A stretch of DNA of 64,000 bases from Osedax fenrisi. Taxonomy: Eukaryota > Annelida > Polychaeta > Sabellida > Siboglinidae. Below the pieces are notes generated by a model. The model ran no database searches. It was not told where the DNA came from and saw nothing but the letters and a program-made list of their open reading frames with translations. Shown here in pieces: positions 12,070-24,883 of this stretch. How positions within the stretch are numbered: position 1 is the first letter of the stretch; each line of letters opens with the position of its first letter. The stretch spans positions 104,094,298 to 104,158,297 of the forward strand of contig OZ025239.1 in assembly GCA_964019155.1 (NCBI GenBank), read 5' to 3'. The position numbers and the translations under genes are program-made.

Positions 12070-12330
12070 CAATATTGTATTGTTATTTTGTGGTGTCCTT
12101 TCATCCCATCCAGGAACTTACATTAAGTTTACACTTATAACCATATAAGCTCTAATGTCCCTTCGAAGCCGCTCTCCTGTTAAGGCATCCATGGTTTAAC
12201 GAGAGCCGATAATTTATTTATACACAATTATATAAGATCACTTCTGAATAATATTTTAATGGTTAGGACGAGGCTCGAACCTGTGTCCTATTGCTTGTGT
12301 GTCTGTCGCATTAGCCAACTGAGCCACAGC
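12070..12330 (-). mobile_element. tRNA-derived SINE
   Basis: Read on the minus strand from 12330, the head contains an RNA polymerase III A box (TGGCTCAGTTGG) and a B box (GGTTCGAGCC) about 35 bp apart. It does not close a tRNA acceptor stem, so it is a SINE head and not a working tRNA gene. The body runs on through a GC-richer part (CTCTCGTTAAACCATGG, GGAGAGCGGCTTCGAAGGG) and ends near ACAATATTGTA. It may be an active or conserved SINE family, but only one clear copy is seen in this window. Confidence 0.65.
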
Positions 12331-12770
12331 AAGTGTATAGTAATAAATATAGATGTTTCTATATCAGTGAAGCAATAGTTGTGTTTTAATCATTAGACGT
12401 CGGCCAACTTATTTGTTATGTAAGAGTTATGTTTCCTATTTCATATAGTTTTTATAATAAAAACAATATGAAAACAAAATAAAACTCTATTCAATATATT
12501 AAAAATATGTATAATTCCATTTAATTTATTATAAAATATGAGAAAGAATTAGTTTATAAGGGATTTGACTAATAGTACAAATCATATGATAAGCCATGGC
12601 ATTATACCTAATCGAGTTCGTAGCAAAGAGATAATACTTAGTCATTAATAAAGTGTACATATAGCAGATGTAAGTGAATTAAATGTAATAAGAGAGACGC
12701 GGTTCGATGAGGAAACATTCAGTCGAAGTGTTCAAACAATAAGTGGTTCATTACATAGATACATTCTTAC
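12331..12770. other. spacer without gene
   Basis: AT-rich, no sustained reading frame or repeat recognised. Confidence 0.45.
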
Positions 12771-12772
12771 AG

Positions 12773-12880
12773 CGGGGGGGCATACAATAGGGGGTGGGAC
12801 GTACAATAGGGGGGGGCGTACAATGTGGGGGGGTGGGGCGTACAATAGGGGGGTGGGGAGTACAATAATGGGCTCGAAAA
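12773..12880. repeat. G-rich minisatellite (GTACAATAGGGGGG units)
   Basis: About five copies of a GTACAATAGGGGGGTGGGGC-like unit, with G-runs on the plus strand. Four or more G-tracts in series make G-quadruplex formation possible. Confidence 0.85.
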
Positions 12881-12959
12881 AACAACATATCATTAAATAA
12901 ATAGGTATTAGACGATAACAAGGAGGACAATGATGAAGATGAGATGGAACGGTTCATGT

Positions 12960-13540
12960 GGAACACGCATGCGTACCCCTTTCTTAGGGAGGTGAGGTCA
13001 CGCTCGAGGTGATGTCACACTAGAGGTCACACTAGAGGTGAGGTCACACTCGCGACTATTCCGGCGCGTTTGCAAATATTCATGAATTACTGTTTACATA
13101 GATCAATATAGTAGATGTATTGAGATATTCGCTAATGCTTGGAGCATGTTCCTCACGCGCGTGGCTTCAGCGCAAGGCTCTCACTCGAACACGCTACACA
13201 CACGTACACACACGTAGGATAGTAACCTAATACGAATGATGAACACACACACACACACACACACGCACGAAGTAGTAATAGAGAGGATTGCACGTTAGTA
13301 TAAGTATAAAGATCGGCGCGCGCTGGAGTGGTGGTTCTCACAAACAGCGAAGGAAGCTCTGAGATCTTTGCATGGTGGATAGGTCGGTGGATATCAGAAA
13401 CTGTATTCGCTTCATTAAGCATTCGTGTTTCTGTGTGAGAAATGTGTGGCTAAAGTTACGCGGATCTACATCGATAATGTATATGAATAATTGTTATGTT
13501 TAGAGCGTACGTTGTTACGAGTTTGTTGTTGTACATTACA
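12960..13540. promoter_or_regulatory. CpG-richer island with repeated AGGTCA half-sites; candidate promoter
   Basis: This ~580-bp stretch is much richer in CG dinucleotides than its surroundings (CGCGCG, CCGGCGCG). AGGTCA occurs at about 12995, 13024 and 13041 within a short GAGGTCACACTAGAGGT repeat. A (CA)n run lies at 13243-13265. Reading frames across it show no family resemblance. It may be the promoter or first exon of an unseen gene, or a remnant of one. Confidence 0.35.
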
Positions 13541-14206
13541 CGTAAACACTCGGATAATCATCTTTAATGATTGAATTTAAAAATATGAATCATCGTTGAA
13601 TATAATTAATTTATATATATATATATACATATAGATCAAATTATAATTTGATTTTAATTAAATATGAAAGACATTCAATAAATTAGGATAAATTTGAGAA
13701 AATTGTAAATAAACTTTGTATATAACTCTATTTATTTTGTATATTTTGAATTAAATCTAGATTGCAATATAACAATAAAACAATATAACAATATAACATA
13801 TCACTACAATTTGCATTAATCATACTCAATACTGAAATATGCAAGTTATTGGGAAAAATATAATTTAATAAACATAATTAATTTAGAAATATATAATTCA
13901 ATTACATATATATATTATTATTATAATATTTTATTATTTTATTTTAACCCTGTTTAAATATAGTTTTATATTATATAATTAAGTAATTAGTTATCTAATT
14001 TAAATGAATTAACTACATAGATTAAATAGTATAAATCAATTAAAATGAATTATCAAGTGTGGATTACTATTATTAACAGTGTTCAATAATACACTTGGGA
14101 ATGATTTATATAATACAAAATAAATATTATTATAGATTTATAAAAATTTTACATAGAAGAGATAAGTAATTAATTCAAAATGTGTGTATTAATAATACAC
14201 ACAATT
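13541..14206. other. AT-rich spacer without gene
   Basis: Low-complexity AT sequence; no feature recognised. Confidence 0.45.
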
Positions 14207-14760
<554 letters not shown>

Positions 14761-14761
14761 A

Positions 14762-15720
14762 GTAATAAAAATAAATAAATTATTTACTAATTAAATTAGA
14801 ATAAATTATTCATAAAATTAATTATAAATAATGTTATTGTGATTTTTCTGATTGATTCATCAATAATATATAGTTTATCTAGTAGTATATAAGGTGTCCG
14901 TATTATAACACAGGGTATCCATATTCGGACACGGGTACCGAATACGGACACCCGCGTTATCTATTGAATTAAGGGGACGCGATACCATCGTTTGGTTTAC
15001 ATGTAAAAGATACGAAAAAATTCTATTTTTAGAAATCTATTAACTCAAAAAATATTCACTTTTTTTTTTTTAATCTATTAATAATATTCCATATTTTTAT
15101 ATTATATGTTGAAATTTATAGATGTTTACACATCTTTATGTTATACGTTTCTAAAAAAAATAATTGAAATATCTGATAAAAATTTTAATTTTCCAACTAA
15201 CTAGCTAATTAAAATTTTTTAAATAAATATTTTTTAATTGTATCAAATAACTTTAATCTTACAGGTTTTATCTAGTTATATTGAAAAAATGAAGAAAAAA
15301 TATTCAATTGTACAAATGTTAATACTAGTTATATCAGCATGATTGGTCACAAATAATTATTGAGTAAATCAAGTTTCAAATATAATATATGAATATAAAC
15401 AATATGATTATACAGGTACAAATAATATAATATAAACAAAATGAATAATGTAATGAACATAATTTAAACACCATTTTAAAGATAATATTTGAAATATTAT
15501 AATTTTACATTAAAACTTGAAATTTGAAATTCAACTTTTTTTCGAAAAAATCAATGGTACGCGTCCCCTTAAAGGTTTAATACAATTTTAAAATCACAAT
15601 AATTTTTGTATATCTATAATCATATAATATAAATATTTTGTAATTTTTGAATAAAAATAATAAATCTTAAAATGTTAAGACCATTTATTGTTAAAGTGTC
15701 CGTATTAGGTTACTTTCCCC
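14762..15720. mobile_element. TA-flanked MITE, copy C, inverted and interrupted
   Basis: Its right end GGTTACTTTCCCC is followed by TA, and the body is the reverse complement of copies A and B, including the AATACGGACACC hairpin. The left terminus is missing at the junction with the CTA repeat. A separate TTAA-flanked element sits inside it at 14973-15568. Confidence 0.65.
14973..15568. mobile_element. TTAA-flanked MITE (piggyBac-like), nested
   Basis: The ends GGGGACGCGATACCATCG and, inverted, GGGGACGCGTACCATTG border a 596-bp unit with TTAA immediately outside on both sides. It interrupts MITE copy C, so it is the younger insertion. There is no ORF. The piggyBac link is inferred from the TTAA target. 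Confidence 0.7.
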
Positions 15721-15834
15721 TATATAACATAATTTATATTAACTGTACTACATTTAATTTTTAAATTTATAATGTTTTAATAAATCATTAATAATAAAAG
15801 ATATATCAAGTGATTCAAGAGGATCCATATTTAA

Positions 15835-16690
15835 CATAACTGTATCAGTTATCATTCATTTATTTAATATAATATTTAATGTTATATTTAATAATAATAT
15901 TAAATTATTAAAATTATAATAATTATATTATTGTAATTATATATTATATAATAATTATAATCGGGAATCATCGAGTTATGATCTAAATAATGAAAGTTAG
16001 AGTGATCTAAATAGATTGCGAAAAAATGTAATACTCATTTTTTTTGTATATAAATTATGTAATTTGACTTGTATTTTATGATATATGTGATATGTTATAA
16101 CTACACACTGTTCACCTACACACCTTTTTCCTATCGTTGTGTTACTAAAGTTTCATTATAGTCATTATAATAATGAGTTATTAGAGTTAATATATAGCCG
16201 CATGTATTTAAAAATAGAATCACGTGCAAGCTCTATATAACGAACTTGGCGTTTCTAAATTGATCGTGAAATTGTGTAAATATTTCTCATATTCATATTT
16301 AGGTTTAATAGTTCCTATTATGTGTAAAATTATATCGTATTTTCGACATAGTTATCATGTTTAACATATGTTTAATATTATGAATACACTTTATTATAAA
16401 GTTACTTTAAACCTATATTTATTATTATAATAATGATAACAAATAAAACACAAACCTATAGAATATATATTTCAAATATATCAAATTTCGTAATCTATTT
16501 ACAATCTCACTTTCGTTATTTAGATCACTCACTCGATGATTCCCGATTATAATGATAAATAATTTATAATTATTATAGTTTATATAATTAAATATTATAT
16601 TTAATATAATTATTATAATAATATTAATTTAATCATTAAAAATAATATTTAATATATGAATTGATACACTTATATTAAATATGGATTATA
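15835..16690. mobile_element. AT-rich inverted-repeat element
   Basis: Arms around 15955-16025 and 16480-16550 share ATAATCGGGAATCATCGAGT and a GATCTAAATAA-type continuation in inverted orientation. They are flanked outward by further matching AT-rich arms. The ~450 bp loop is noncoding. Confidence 0.6.
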
Positions 16691-17040
16691 ATTTACATAT
16701 TATAATAACATGGTATATTTATAATTTAAGATATTACTTTAATCACTTAATATATCCGTTATTATTAATATATTAATAATGATTATTAATACTCATTTAT
16801 TAAAAGAATAACAACTTTTAAAATTAAAATGTATATCAAATTATTAATACTGTGATCCTATTGGACATTGTATTAGCAAAGATTATTTAATAGATATTAA
16901 ATTATAATTGATAGATACATAAAAAATACATATATTTGTATTTTACCTAGATCGTATTGCTTATATATTTGTATTTTATTTTGCTAAACTATATTTCTAT
17001 TGATCCAAAATAAGAAAATATATTTACAAAACAAATATAA

Positions 17041-17207
17041 TATTGGAGAACCGATAATTAATTTTAAAAACCGAACCGAATCGAACCGAAATCATAAAAA
17101 ATGTATTTGATATCATCAAATATAATAGCCGATATGTTAAGATCCGAACCGAAAAATTAAGTATTTGATATTTGAGATCGATGATTTGAAATTTTACAGC
17201 ACTAGTG
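17041..17207. repeat. inverted second copy of the CTA-bearing dispersed repeat
   Basis: The reverse complement matches both flanks of the array at 14.3-14.6 kb. This copy has CCGAACCGAATCGAACCGAA repeats instead of CTA triplets. Confidence 0.7.
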
Positions 17208-17209
17208 TT

Positions 17210-17610
17210 TATGTTAAAAGTTAAAGTATGTATTAACTATAGATTTGTATTTGCTATCCGTATTGCTATCTCTCGCAAATGTAAAATTCTTCAACAGACA
17301 TGGAGCCTCGATTTAGGTATCTTAAGATGGCTGACCATGCATAAAACAAATAATATTGATTTAAATAAATTTGATTTTTTTCTATATACTTTTTTTATAG
17401 TGCGTTTCGATTATATCAAAATAAACATTTATAAACATTTATTTATATTATATATTTTTAATACAATATAATTGCTACATTTAATTTTATTAAATAATAC
17501 TTTATATGTGATGGTCGGCCATCTTAAGATACCTAAATGTAGGTTTGTTGAAGAAAAATCATGTGACTACCAATCTAGGTAAACTATAAATCTATGGTAT
17601 TAACTATAGA
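17210..17610. mobile_element. foldback-type MITE, copy 1
   Basis: Inverted arms contain AAATTCTTCAACA and CGATTTAGGTATCTTAAGAT / ATCTTAAGATACCTAAAT, with an outer end matching TATAGATTTATAGTTTAC. Copy 2 lies at 22.34-22.79 kb. The ORF inside (17205-17471) has no family resemblance. Confidence 0.7.
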
Positions 17611-17759
17611 TAGAGTTATTATTTAGTTTTATTAATTAGTTAATAATTTTATAAATTAGTTATATTATTGTATAGAATGTGAATGAAGGAATACAAAGTA
17701 AGCGCATTACTATTCTGTATTAAATAACTTTAATTTGTAAAATTAAATTAAATATGTTC

Positions 17760-17782
17760 ACATATATATATAATATAATATA

Positions 17783-17836
<54 letters not shown>
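17760..17836. repeat. (TA)n microsatellite
   Basis: About 75 bp of TA repeats with few interruptions. Confidence 0.95.
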
Positions 17837-17839
<3 letters not shown>

Positions 17840-18184
17840 TTATTAAATATATATTATATTTATTTACTTTTTAATAATTTATATAATATTTATATTTTTT
17901 ATTTTAACTTATATTATTGTTAAATTTAAAAAATATGTAGGATTATACATGTGATAAACATTAGCAAACAGTAATCACTATATTGGTAGGGTTACTTATC
18001 AATTATTAAATGTATACATATACAAAATGTAGTAAATATCAATATGGATTCTACTAATATAATAATAATTTAAATGTTGTTTCAATATATATAAAATAAT
18101 AATATAATAAAATATCTAGATTTCTATGAATAATACACACAATAGATTAATGTTTGAGTTTAGTTGTGTAGAGGTAGGGAGTGT

Positions 18185-20240
18185 AGAGGTATAGAAAATA
18201 TTAATTCAACGTATATTAACTAATAGAAAATAGTAATTCAACGTATATTAATTTATCAAAAGTAATATAAGTAATGATAATATATATTATCTAATAGAAA
18301 ATAGTAATTCAATATATATTAACTAATAGAAAATAGTAATTCAATATATATTAATTTATCAAAAGTAATATGATAATATATATTAACTAATAGAAAATAG
18401 TAATTCAATATATATTAATTTATCAAAAGTAATATGATAATATATATTATCTAATAGAAAATAGTAATACAATATATATTAACTAATAGAAAATAGTAAT
18501 TCAACATATATTAATTTATCAAAAGTAATATGATAATGTATATTAACTAATAGAAAATAGTAATACAATATATATTAACTAATAGAAAATAGTAATTCAA
18601 TATATATTAATTTATCAAAAGTAATATGATAATATAGATTAACTAATAGAAAATAGTAATTCAATATATATTAATTTATCAAAAGTAATATGATAATATA
18701 TATTAACTAACAGAAAATAGTAATTCAATATATATTAACTAATAGAAAATAGTAATACAATATATATTAATTTATCGAAAGTAATATGATAATGTATATT
18801 AACTAATAGAAAATAGTAATACAATATATATTAATTTATCAAAAGTAATATGATAATGTATATTATCTAATAGAAAATAGTAATTCAATATATATTAACT
18901 AATAGAAAATAGTAATTCAATATATATTAATTTACCAAAGTAATATGATAATATATATTATCTAATAGAAAATAGTAATTCAATATATATTAATTTATCG
19001 AAAGTAATATGATAATATATATTATCTAATAGAAAATAGTAATTCAATATATATTAACTAATAGAAAATAGTAATTCAATATATATTAATTTATCGAAAG
19101 TAATATGATAATATATATTATCTAATAGAAAATAGTAATTCAATATATATTAATTTATCGAAAGTAATATGATAATATATATTATCTAATAGAAAATAGT
19201 AATTCAATATATATTAACTAATAGAAAATAGTAATTCAATATATATTAATTTATCGAAAGTAATATGATAATATATATTATCTAATAGAAAATAGTAATT
19301 CAATATATATTAACTAATAGAAAATAGTAATTCAATATATATTAATTTATCGAAAGTAATATGATAATATATATTATCTAATAGAAAATAGTAATTCAAT
19401 ATATATTAACTAATAGAAAATAGTAATTCAATATATATATTAATTTATCAAAGTAATATGATAATATATATTAACTAACAGAAAATAGTAATTTAATATA
19501 TATTAACTAATAGAAAATAGTAATTCAATATATATTAATTTATCAAAAGTAATATAAGTAATGATAATATATATTATCTAATAGAAAATAGTAATTTAAT
19601 ATATATTAACTAATAGAAAATAGTAATTGAATATATATTAATTTATTGAAAGTAATATGATAATATATATTAACTAATAGAAAATAGTAATTCAATATAT
19701 ATTAATTTATCAAAAGTAATATAAGTAATGATAATATATATTATCTAATAGAAAATAGTAATTTAATATATATTAACTAATAGAAAATAGTAATTGAATA
19801 TATATTAATTTATTGAAAGTAATATTATAATATATATTAACTAATAGAAAATAGTAATTCAATATATATTAATTTATCGAAAGTAATATGATAATATATA
19901 TTAACTAATAGAAAATAGTAATTCAATATATATTAATTTATCAAAAGTAATATAAGTAATGATAATATATATTAATTTATCGAAAGTAATATGATAATAT
20001 ATATTAACTAATAGAAAATAGTAATTCAATATATATTAATTTATCAAAAGTAATATGATAATGTATATTAACTAATAGAAAATAGTAATTCAATATATAT
20101 TAACTAATAGAAAATAGTAATTCAATATATATTAATTTATCAAAAGTAATATGATAATGTATATTAACTAATAGAAAATAGTAATTCAATATATATATTA
20201 ACTAATCGAAATTAGTAATTTAATATATATTTACTACTCG
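18185..20240. repeat. ~2-kb satellite of two alternating 32-bp monomers
   Basis: Monomer A begins TTAACTAATAGAAAATAGTA and monomer B begins TTAATTTATCAAAAGTAATA. Both are 32 bp and end in ATATATA-type junctions. They occur in AB and AAB order, with TTATCTAATAG variants of A and CGAAAG variants of B, and a 10-bp insertion (ATAAGTAATG) recurs in some B units. Some 60 monomers are present. There are no coding frames. Confidence 0.9.
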
Positions 20241-20787
20241 AAAATATCGAGATCCTTAAAATGCTAAAATTGACATCACTAATAAAGATAATATATATAT
20301 ATTGTTTTATAATTAATTTTAAATTATAACATAACTCAGAAACAAATATAAACTTGATATTTCACCTTTAATAATGATCAAATTAAGGGAATATGAAATG
20401 TATTATCAGATCTACATTCTAATTCGAAAATTTAATTTGCAAATTCAATTTAAGTAATTTTTTAAAATAAATTAAAATGTTATAGTAACAAAATGTGCAT
20501 AAGACTAACAAACTTTAATATCATAACAAATGTGGGATACTACATAAATACTAATTAGATGAACTCAACAAAGTAAACAGTTTATAATTTTCATTAAAAC
20601 TAAATATATATATGGAGATTATGTTAAATTAAGGGCACTAAACTGATTATTATTAAAAAGGAAAATTAAGTTAAATTTAAGTTAAAATTATTACGACTTA
20701 CTGATGATGATTCATGATGAAACAAGATGATTCAAGATGTTACATCATAATATTACTCGCGTATTAAATTTGTATATCGATAATTGA

Positions 20788-21062
20788 TTAAATTCTCCAT
20801 CGATGAGCAACGTAACGTAATAAACGCACTAGTTCACGAGGTCTCGGTGAATAATTAGAGTTCGCGAGGTCGCCGCGTACAATAACCTCTACTTCTAGGA
20901 TGGATATCTGAGTGAGCAGTTTGCATCTCTCCATCGCGAGCCACACGGGAGAAACATCGGCGTCGGGGCACCACAGATAGGCGGACATCGCGTCTCTGCA
21001 CGATATCAACGCCCGCAACGCCGCCTTCTCATTGGCTGTCGGTGTCAACGTCAACGCATCCA
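20788..21062 (-). CDS. terminal coding exon (h) of AF4/FMR2-like gene
   Basis: The minus-strand acceptor TTTCAG|TG starts an exon of 275 bp that ends at a TAA stop (20788-20790). The first two bases complete a Val codon with the last base of exon g. The peptide is a set of amphipathic helices and ends in ELVRLLRYVAHRWRI. AF4/FMR2 proteins end in a similar LVRY-x5-HWLRI segment at the close of their C-terminal homology domain, which is the main reason for the family call. AFF proteins are scaffolds of the super elongation complex that binds P-TEFb. GC content is far above the neighbouring AT-rich intron. Confidence 0.65.
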
Positions 21063-21461
21063 CTGAAACGGTATTAGAGTATTAGGTATAAGCGGATACG
21101 GTGTCGCGGAGTCGATGTAAACATTGTTACGTATATATATATAATATATAATACATATATATATAAACTAATACATAAAGTTTTATTTTTATTTGTATAT
21201 AGGCGTATGTATTCTATATACTAATATATTTATCTTGAAATATAGTAACTAAATTTAAAAATAATTAAATCAATTTCCTGTTAATAAATTATATACTAAA
21301 GTCTATTATATTCGTTAACGAATGAAAGGTCACGGTTCCTCCAATCAGAGTTTTGTATCTCAAGTATATAGAATTCTGATTGGATGAGTATTAATGATAT
21401 ATAAACCGCAGCCTAAATAAACAACGTAGAAATACTACTACGATATGAAGTGATACATTAC

Positions 21462-21586
21462 CTATTTTATCAAAAGGGGACGTTAAACTCGTAGTCGCGT
21501 TAAGAGAACGGATGAATGCGCACAGATTCGAACACGTTTCCACCAAATTATCGCAAACATTCGCTGATGGAACGATTAGGTAATTC
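21462..21586 (-). CDS. exon g of AF4/FMR2-like gene
   Basis: 125 bp between acceptor CCATAG|G and donor ATAG|GTAATG on the minus strand. The first base completes a Gln codon begun in exon f (CA|G). Then 41 codons (NYLIVPSANVCDNLVETCSN...) run open, and the last G joins TG of exon h. Exact phase agreement at both junctions supports real splicing. The sequence would lie between the helical repeats of the C-terminal homology domain. Confidence 0.6.
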
Positions 21587-21893
21587 CTATGGAAAGTATG
21601 ATTTTAGTTATTATATATATGTAAACCTTTATTACAGATGTAAAAGAGTTTAGAATAACTGAAATAAATGTATTTTAAAATAAATAATTATAATAAGTTA
21701 TAATATATATATATATATATATTATTTTTATTTCATATTATATAAATGTTCTATTAAAAGGTATTTCTATCTATAGACTATATTATAGTTAGTACATATC
21801 TATAGTTGATACTAAAACTGACTTAATACATGAATCTGAACAAAGATATTCACACGAGTGATAGTAGGTAACAATATAGTTTGTCCAAATTAA

Positions 21894-22329
21894 GGGGGAG
21901 GCTAAACCTTCGCGATTTACATGTAAAAGATAGAGAAAAGTATACATGTATGGACTATAAAAAAACTATAAACCACATGTATTAACTTAATACTTAAATA
22001 ATCAAATTTATAATTGTATGTAAATATTTTTAAGATTTTAAAGAAATACAAGCTGATTACTTTTATAAATTATAAAGAAAATTTGTTCTATATATATATA
22101 TATATAGTTATATGTAGTTATTCATAATTATAATAACTATAAGGTGTATATATTGTATAAATTTGAATGATAGGTATTATAAAATATCAGTTTTACTTAG
22201 TTCTATAGCACATGAGATATAATGATTACATAAAATGATAGATAAATAATTCTATATGTAATCAATAATTTAATAATACAATTGTGTATTATATTTAATT
22301 TGTAAATATCAATTCTGAAGATTCCTCCC
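21894..22329. mobile_element. TTAA-flanked MITE, second family member
   Basis: TTAA flanks a 436-bp AT-rich unit starting GGGGGAGGC and ending CCTCCC. The subterminal TTACATGTAAAAGATA resembles that of the element at 14.97 kb. It lies in the intron between exons f and g of the AF4/FMR2-like gene. Confidence 0.55.
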
Positions 22330-22339
22330 TTAACGGTGT

Positions 22340-22790
22340 AACCAAAGATTTATAGTTTACATAGAGGTATTGCTATATCTCACCAATGTAAAATTCTTCA
22401 ACATACATGGTGCCTCGATTTAGGAAACTTAAGATGGCCGAACATCATATGAACAATGCATTTAATAACAAATATTCAAACAAATAATATTGATTTTTAA
22501 ATACATTTGATTTCTTTTCTATAGAAACAAATTATATTGATTTTTAAATACATTTTATTTATTTTCTATAGAAATAATATTGATTTTTATATACCTTTTA
22601 TTTCTTTTCTATAGAAAAGAAATCAAATTTATTTAAAAATCAATATTATTTGTTTGAATATTTGTTATTAGGCTCTAAATGCATTGTTAAAATGATGTTC
22701 AGCCATCTTAAGTTTCCTAAATCGAGGCCCCATATCTGTTGAAGAAAAACCACATGACTACCAATCTATGTAAACTATACATCTATGTGT
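22340..22790. mobile_element. foldback-type MITE, copy 2
   Basis: Inverted arms start at AGATTTATAGTTTACATAG, pass through AAATTCTTCAACA and CTTAAGATGGC, and meet near 22610 at TTTTCTATAGAAAAG. They match copy 1 at 17.2 kb. A TTTTAAATACATTT repeat is triplicated in the left arm. Confidence 0.75.
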
Positions 22791-23544
22791 GTAACTTTCT
22801 TTTTCATTTGTTATCATTAAATTTATTATATTACAATATAATAATTTAATTAACTATCTTTACAATGATGCATGTCATACAAAAGTAACCGTGAATCAAA
22901 TATGCATCAAATATAATATTTTTATAAAAAGTAATATTAGTATACTGCTGATAAGCTTAATCTACTCTATATATTTGCCATTTATATAATCATTTATATT
23001 ATAATTTATATTTTCGTGTTAGATAATATTGTTATTTTATTATATTTTAATATGTTCATATTATAATATAATAAACAGTAATAATATTATTTATTACCCA
23101 GAAAATACAAGTGGAAATTTAAGAAGCTTATATCTAAATTCTTTTTGTATTTTTTAGATCACTATTTTAGCTGATCTTTTTGATGAATTGTTAACCAATA
23201 TTCCGAGTATATGCCTAATATATACCTATATTGTGGTATATAACTATGCTGTTAGATCATACATAAATAGTATAGTATACTTTTTATTTTTATTTCAATT
23301 ATTAAGTTAATTTTTCATATCTTATAATATAATTTTATAAAATTGCTATTCTGTTAAAAATTAGTATTTTTTTTGATTATTAGACTTTTAATAGCAATTT
23401 TTGGTAACCCATTATTCCCTCTTCATTTACATGTAAACGTAGCAAAGTTTACGCCGGCCTCATGTATACATCACTCTCTATGCACACACGCACACGCAAC
23501 AACAGTAACAGGAAAGCAGAGTGAATCATCGACTACAAACGTAC

Positions 23545-23876
23545 TGCGTTACGGGTACAAACGTGGCGTCGGATTTCTGGTACAGCGACCGAACGAGCAC
23601 GACCTTGGCGTACGTGAACTTCGACCTCTGGTAGGACAACAACGCCACGTTGAAGGCGGCCACGGCGCATTCGACGAGGTGGCGCGGCGACGCGTAATCG
23701 CTAGAGGTCAGAGGTGAGAGGTCGGCGGCGGTGTCCATTCGTCTGATGACGCAAACCCGGGCCACCGAGTGACAGGTGTAACGCGACGGTACGGTGTCGT
23801 CGAAAGTGTAGGCGTGGCCCAGCAGGGAGGCGTGTCTTAACGACAACTGGGCGTCGGTTATACGCGACGGGAGAAT
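23545..23876 (-). CDS. exon f of AF4/FMR2-like gene (core of C-terminal homology domain)
   Basis: 332 bp from acceptor GATTGTAG|ATT to donor CA|GTACGT. The peptide ILPSRITDAQLSLRHASLLG... continues with a helix pattern (LVECAVAAFNVALLSYQRSK, then VVLVRSLYQKSD). This lines up by eye with the AFF C-terminal domain segments LCYRCLSLLYLRMFKLKKD and YSRSLMEYFKQSS, and its beginning with the LYLDAALSFLEYG segment. The alignment is from memory and weak in identity, so the family call is moderate. An in-frame TAG at the acceptor fixes the exon's left limit. Its phase (0) does not join directly to the exon e end I can see. Confidence 0.65.
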
Positions 23877-24356
23877 CTACAATCGGAGGTAGCAGTTTTA
23901 AGAATACATATAATTATGTTTATTTTTATAATAACATTTATTAGAATACATATATATAATTTATTATTATACATACTTTCTTTGCGTACTTATATATGCT
24001 TCCGATCATGAAATATGATCTTTTATATTATGAATATTCATTTATAATTTATATTCGTTTACATATTATTAATCTATGATCCATAATGAATATTTACGTA
24101 TCGATTATGAGTGTTGTACCACAACGTAAGAACATCAACAATCACCAATGAAGTATTTACATGTAAACAACAATATCTGAACAACTTCGCAACATCATTA
24201 TTATGACTGCGGAGCCTGTTAAACGCGTTACATCGATGCAAATACTAAACAATCAATGGACTTACTTAACGTATAGTGATGGTTAAGATAATAAACTTGG
24301 GAAAAATGTAATAAAAAAAATAAATATATACACAAAATAGCATCTGTCCCAGTAAA

Positions 24357-24415
24357 ACGTGTGTGTGTATGTGTGTGTGTGTGTGTAGGCATGCGTGTGT
24401 ATGTGTACGTATAGT
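24357..24415. repeat. (GT)n microsatellite
   Basis: Interrupted GT repeats, intronic. The Thr/His-rich minus-strand frames here are artefacts. Confidence 0.9.
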
Positions 24416-24639
24416 TGTATGCATAAGAACCAATAGATAGCAGTCGACGTCCGTATTTCTGCACTTGGCTTTATAGAGTGAGCAATTCTCATCGTTCACA
24501 ATCATTTGACCTGTTGGATGAGTTTACAATTATTGAACAGTGGCTATGCGAATGTATTAGTGTGTATTAGTACATATGTATATGCGGCTATACTGTAAAT
24601 GCTCTGAGATTAATGCTAACTATTCTTTAAAATAATATA

Positions 24640-24679
<40 letters not shown>

Positions 24680-24685
24680 TATATT
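24640..24685. repeat. (TTA)n followed by (TA)n
   Basis: About ten TTA units followed by TA units. Confidence 0.9.
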
Positions 24686-24883
24686 TGATTCAAATGTAAT
24701 ATATTTAAAATTTATTAATACTAGTTTTAATATGAATTGATGATTGTATAATAGTACAGAAATATCAACAACGCTATATACATGTATTTAAAGGTACGGG
24801 ATATTGAGGTACGAGATGAGATGTAGGGGTCGCGTGATGAGAGATAGTTATGCAATAGTTATGCAGAGGTCATGTGCTGAAAC

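Noticed and set aside
12258..12330. Possible tRNA gene on the minus strand
   Set aside because: A and B boxes are present but the acceptor stem does not pair, and a SINE body follows.
13153..13422. Minus-strand ORF with Cys/Val repeat
   Set aside because: Driven by a (CA)n run; no family features or splice support.
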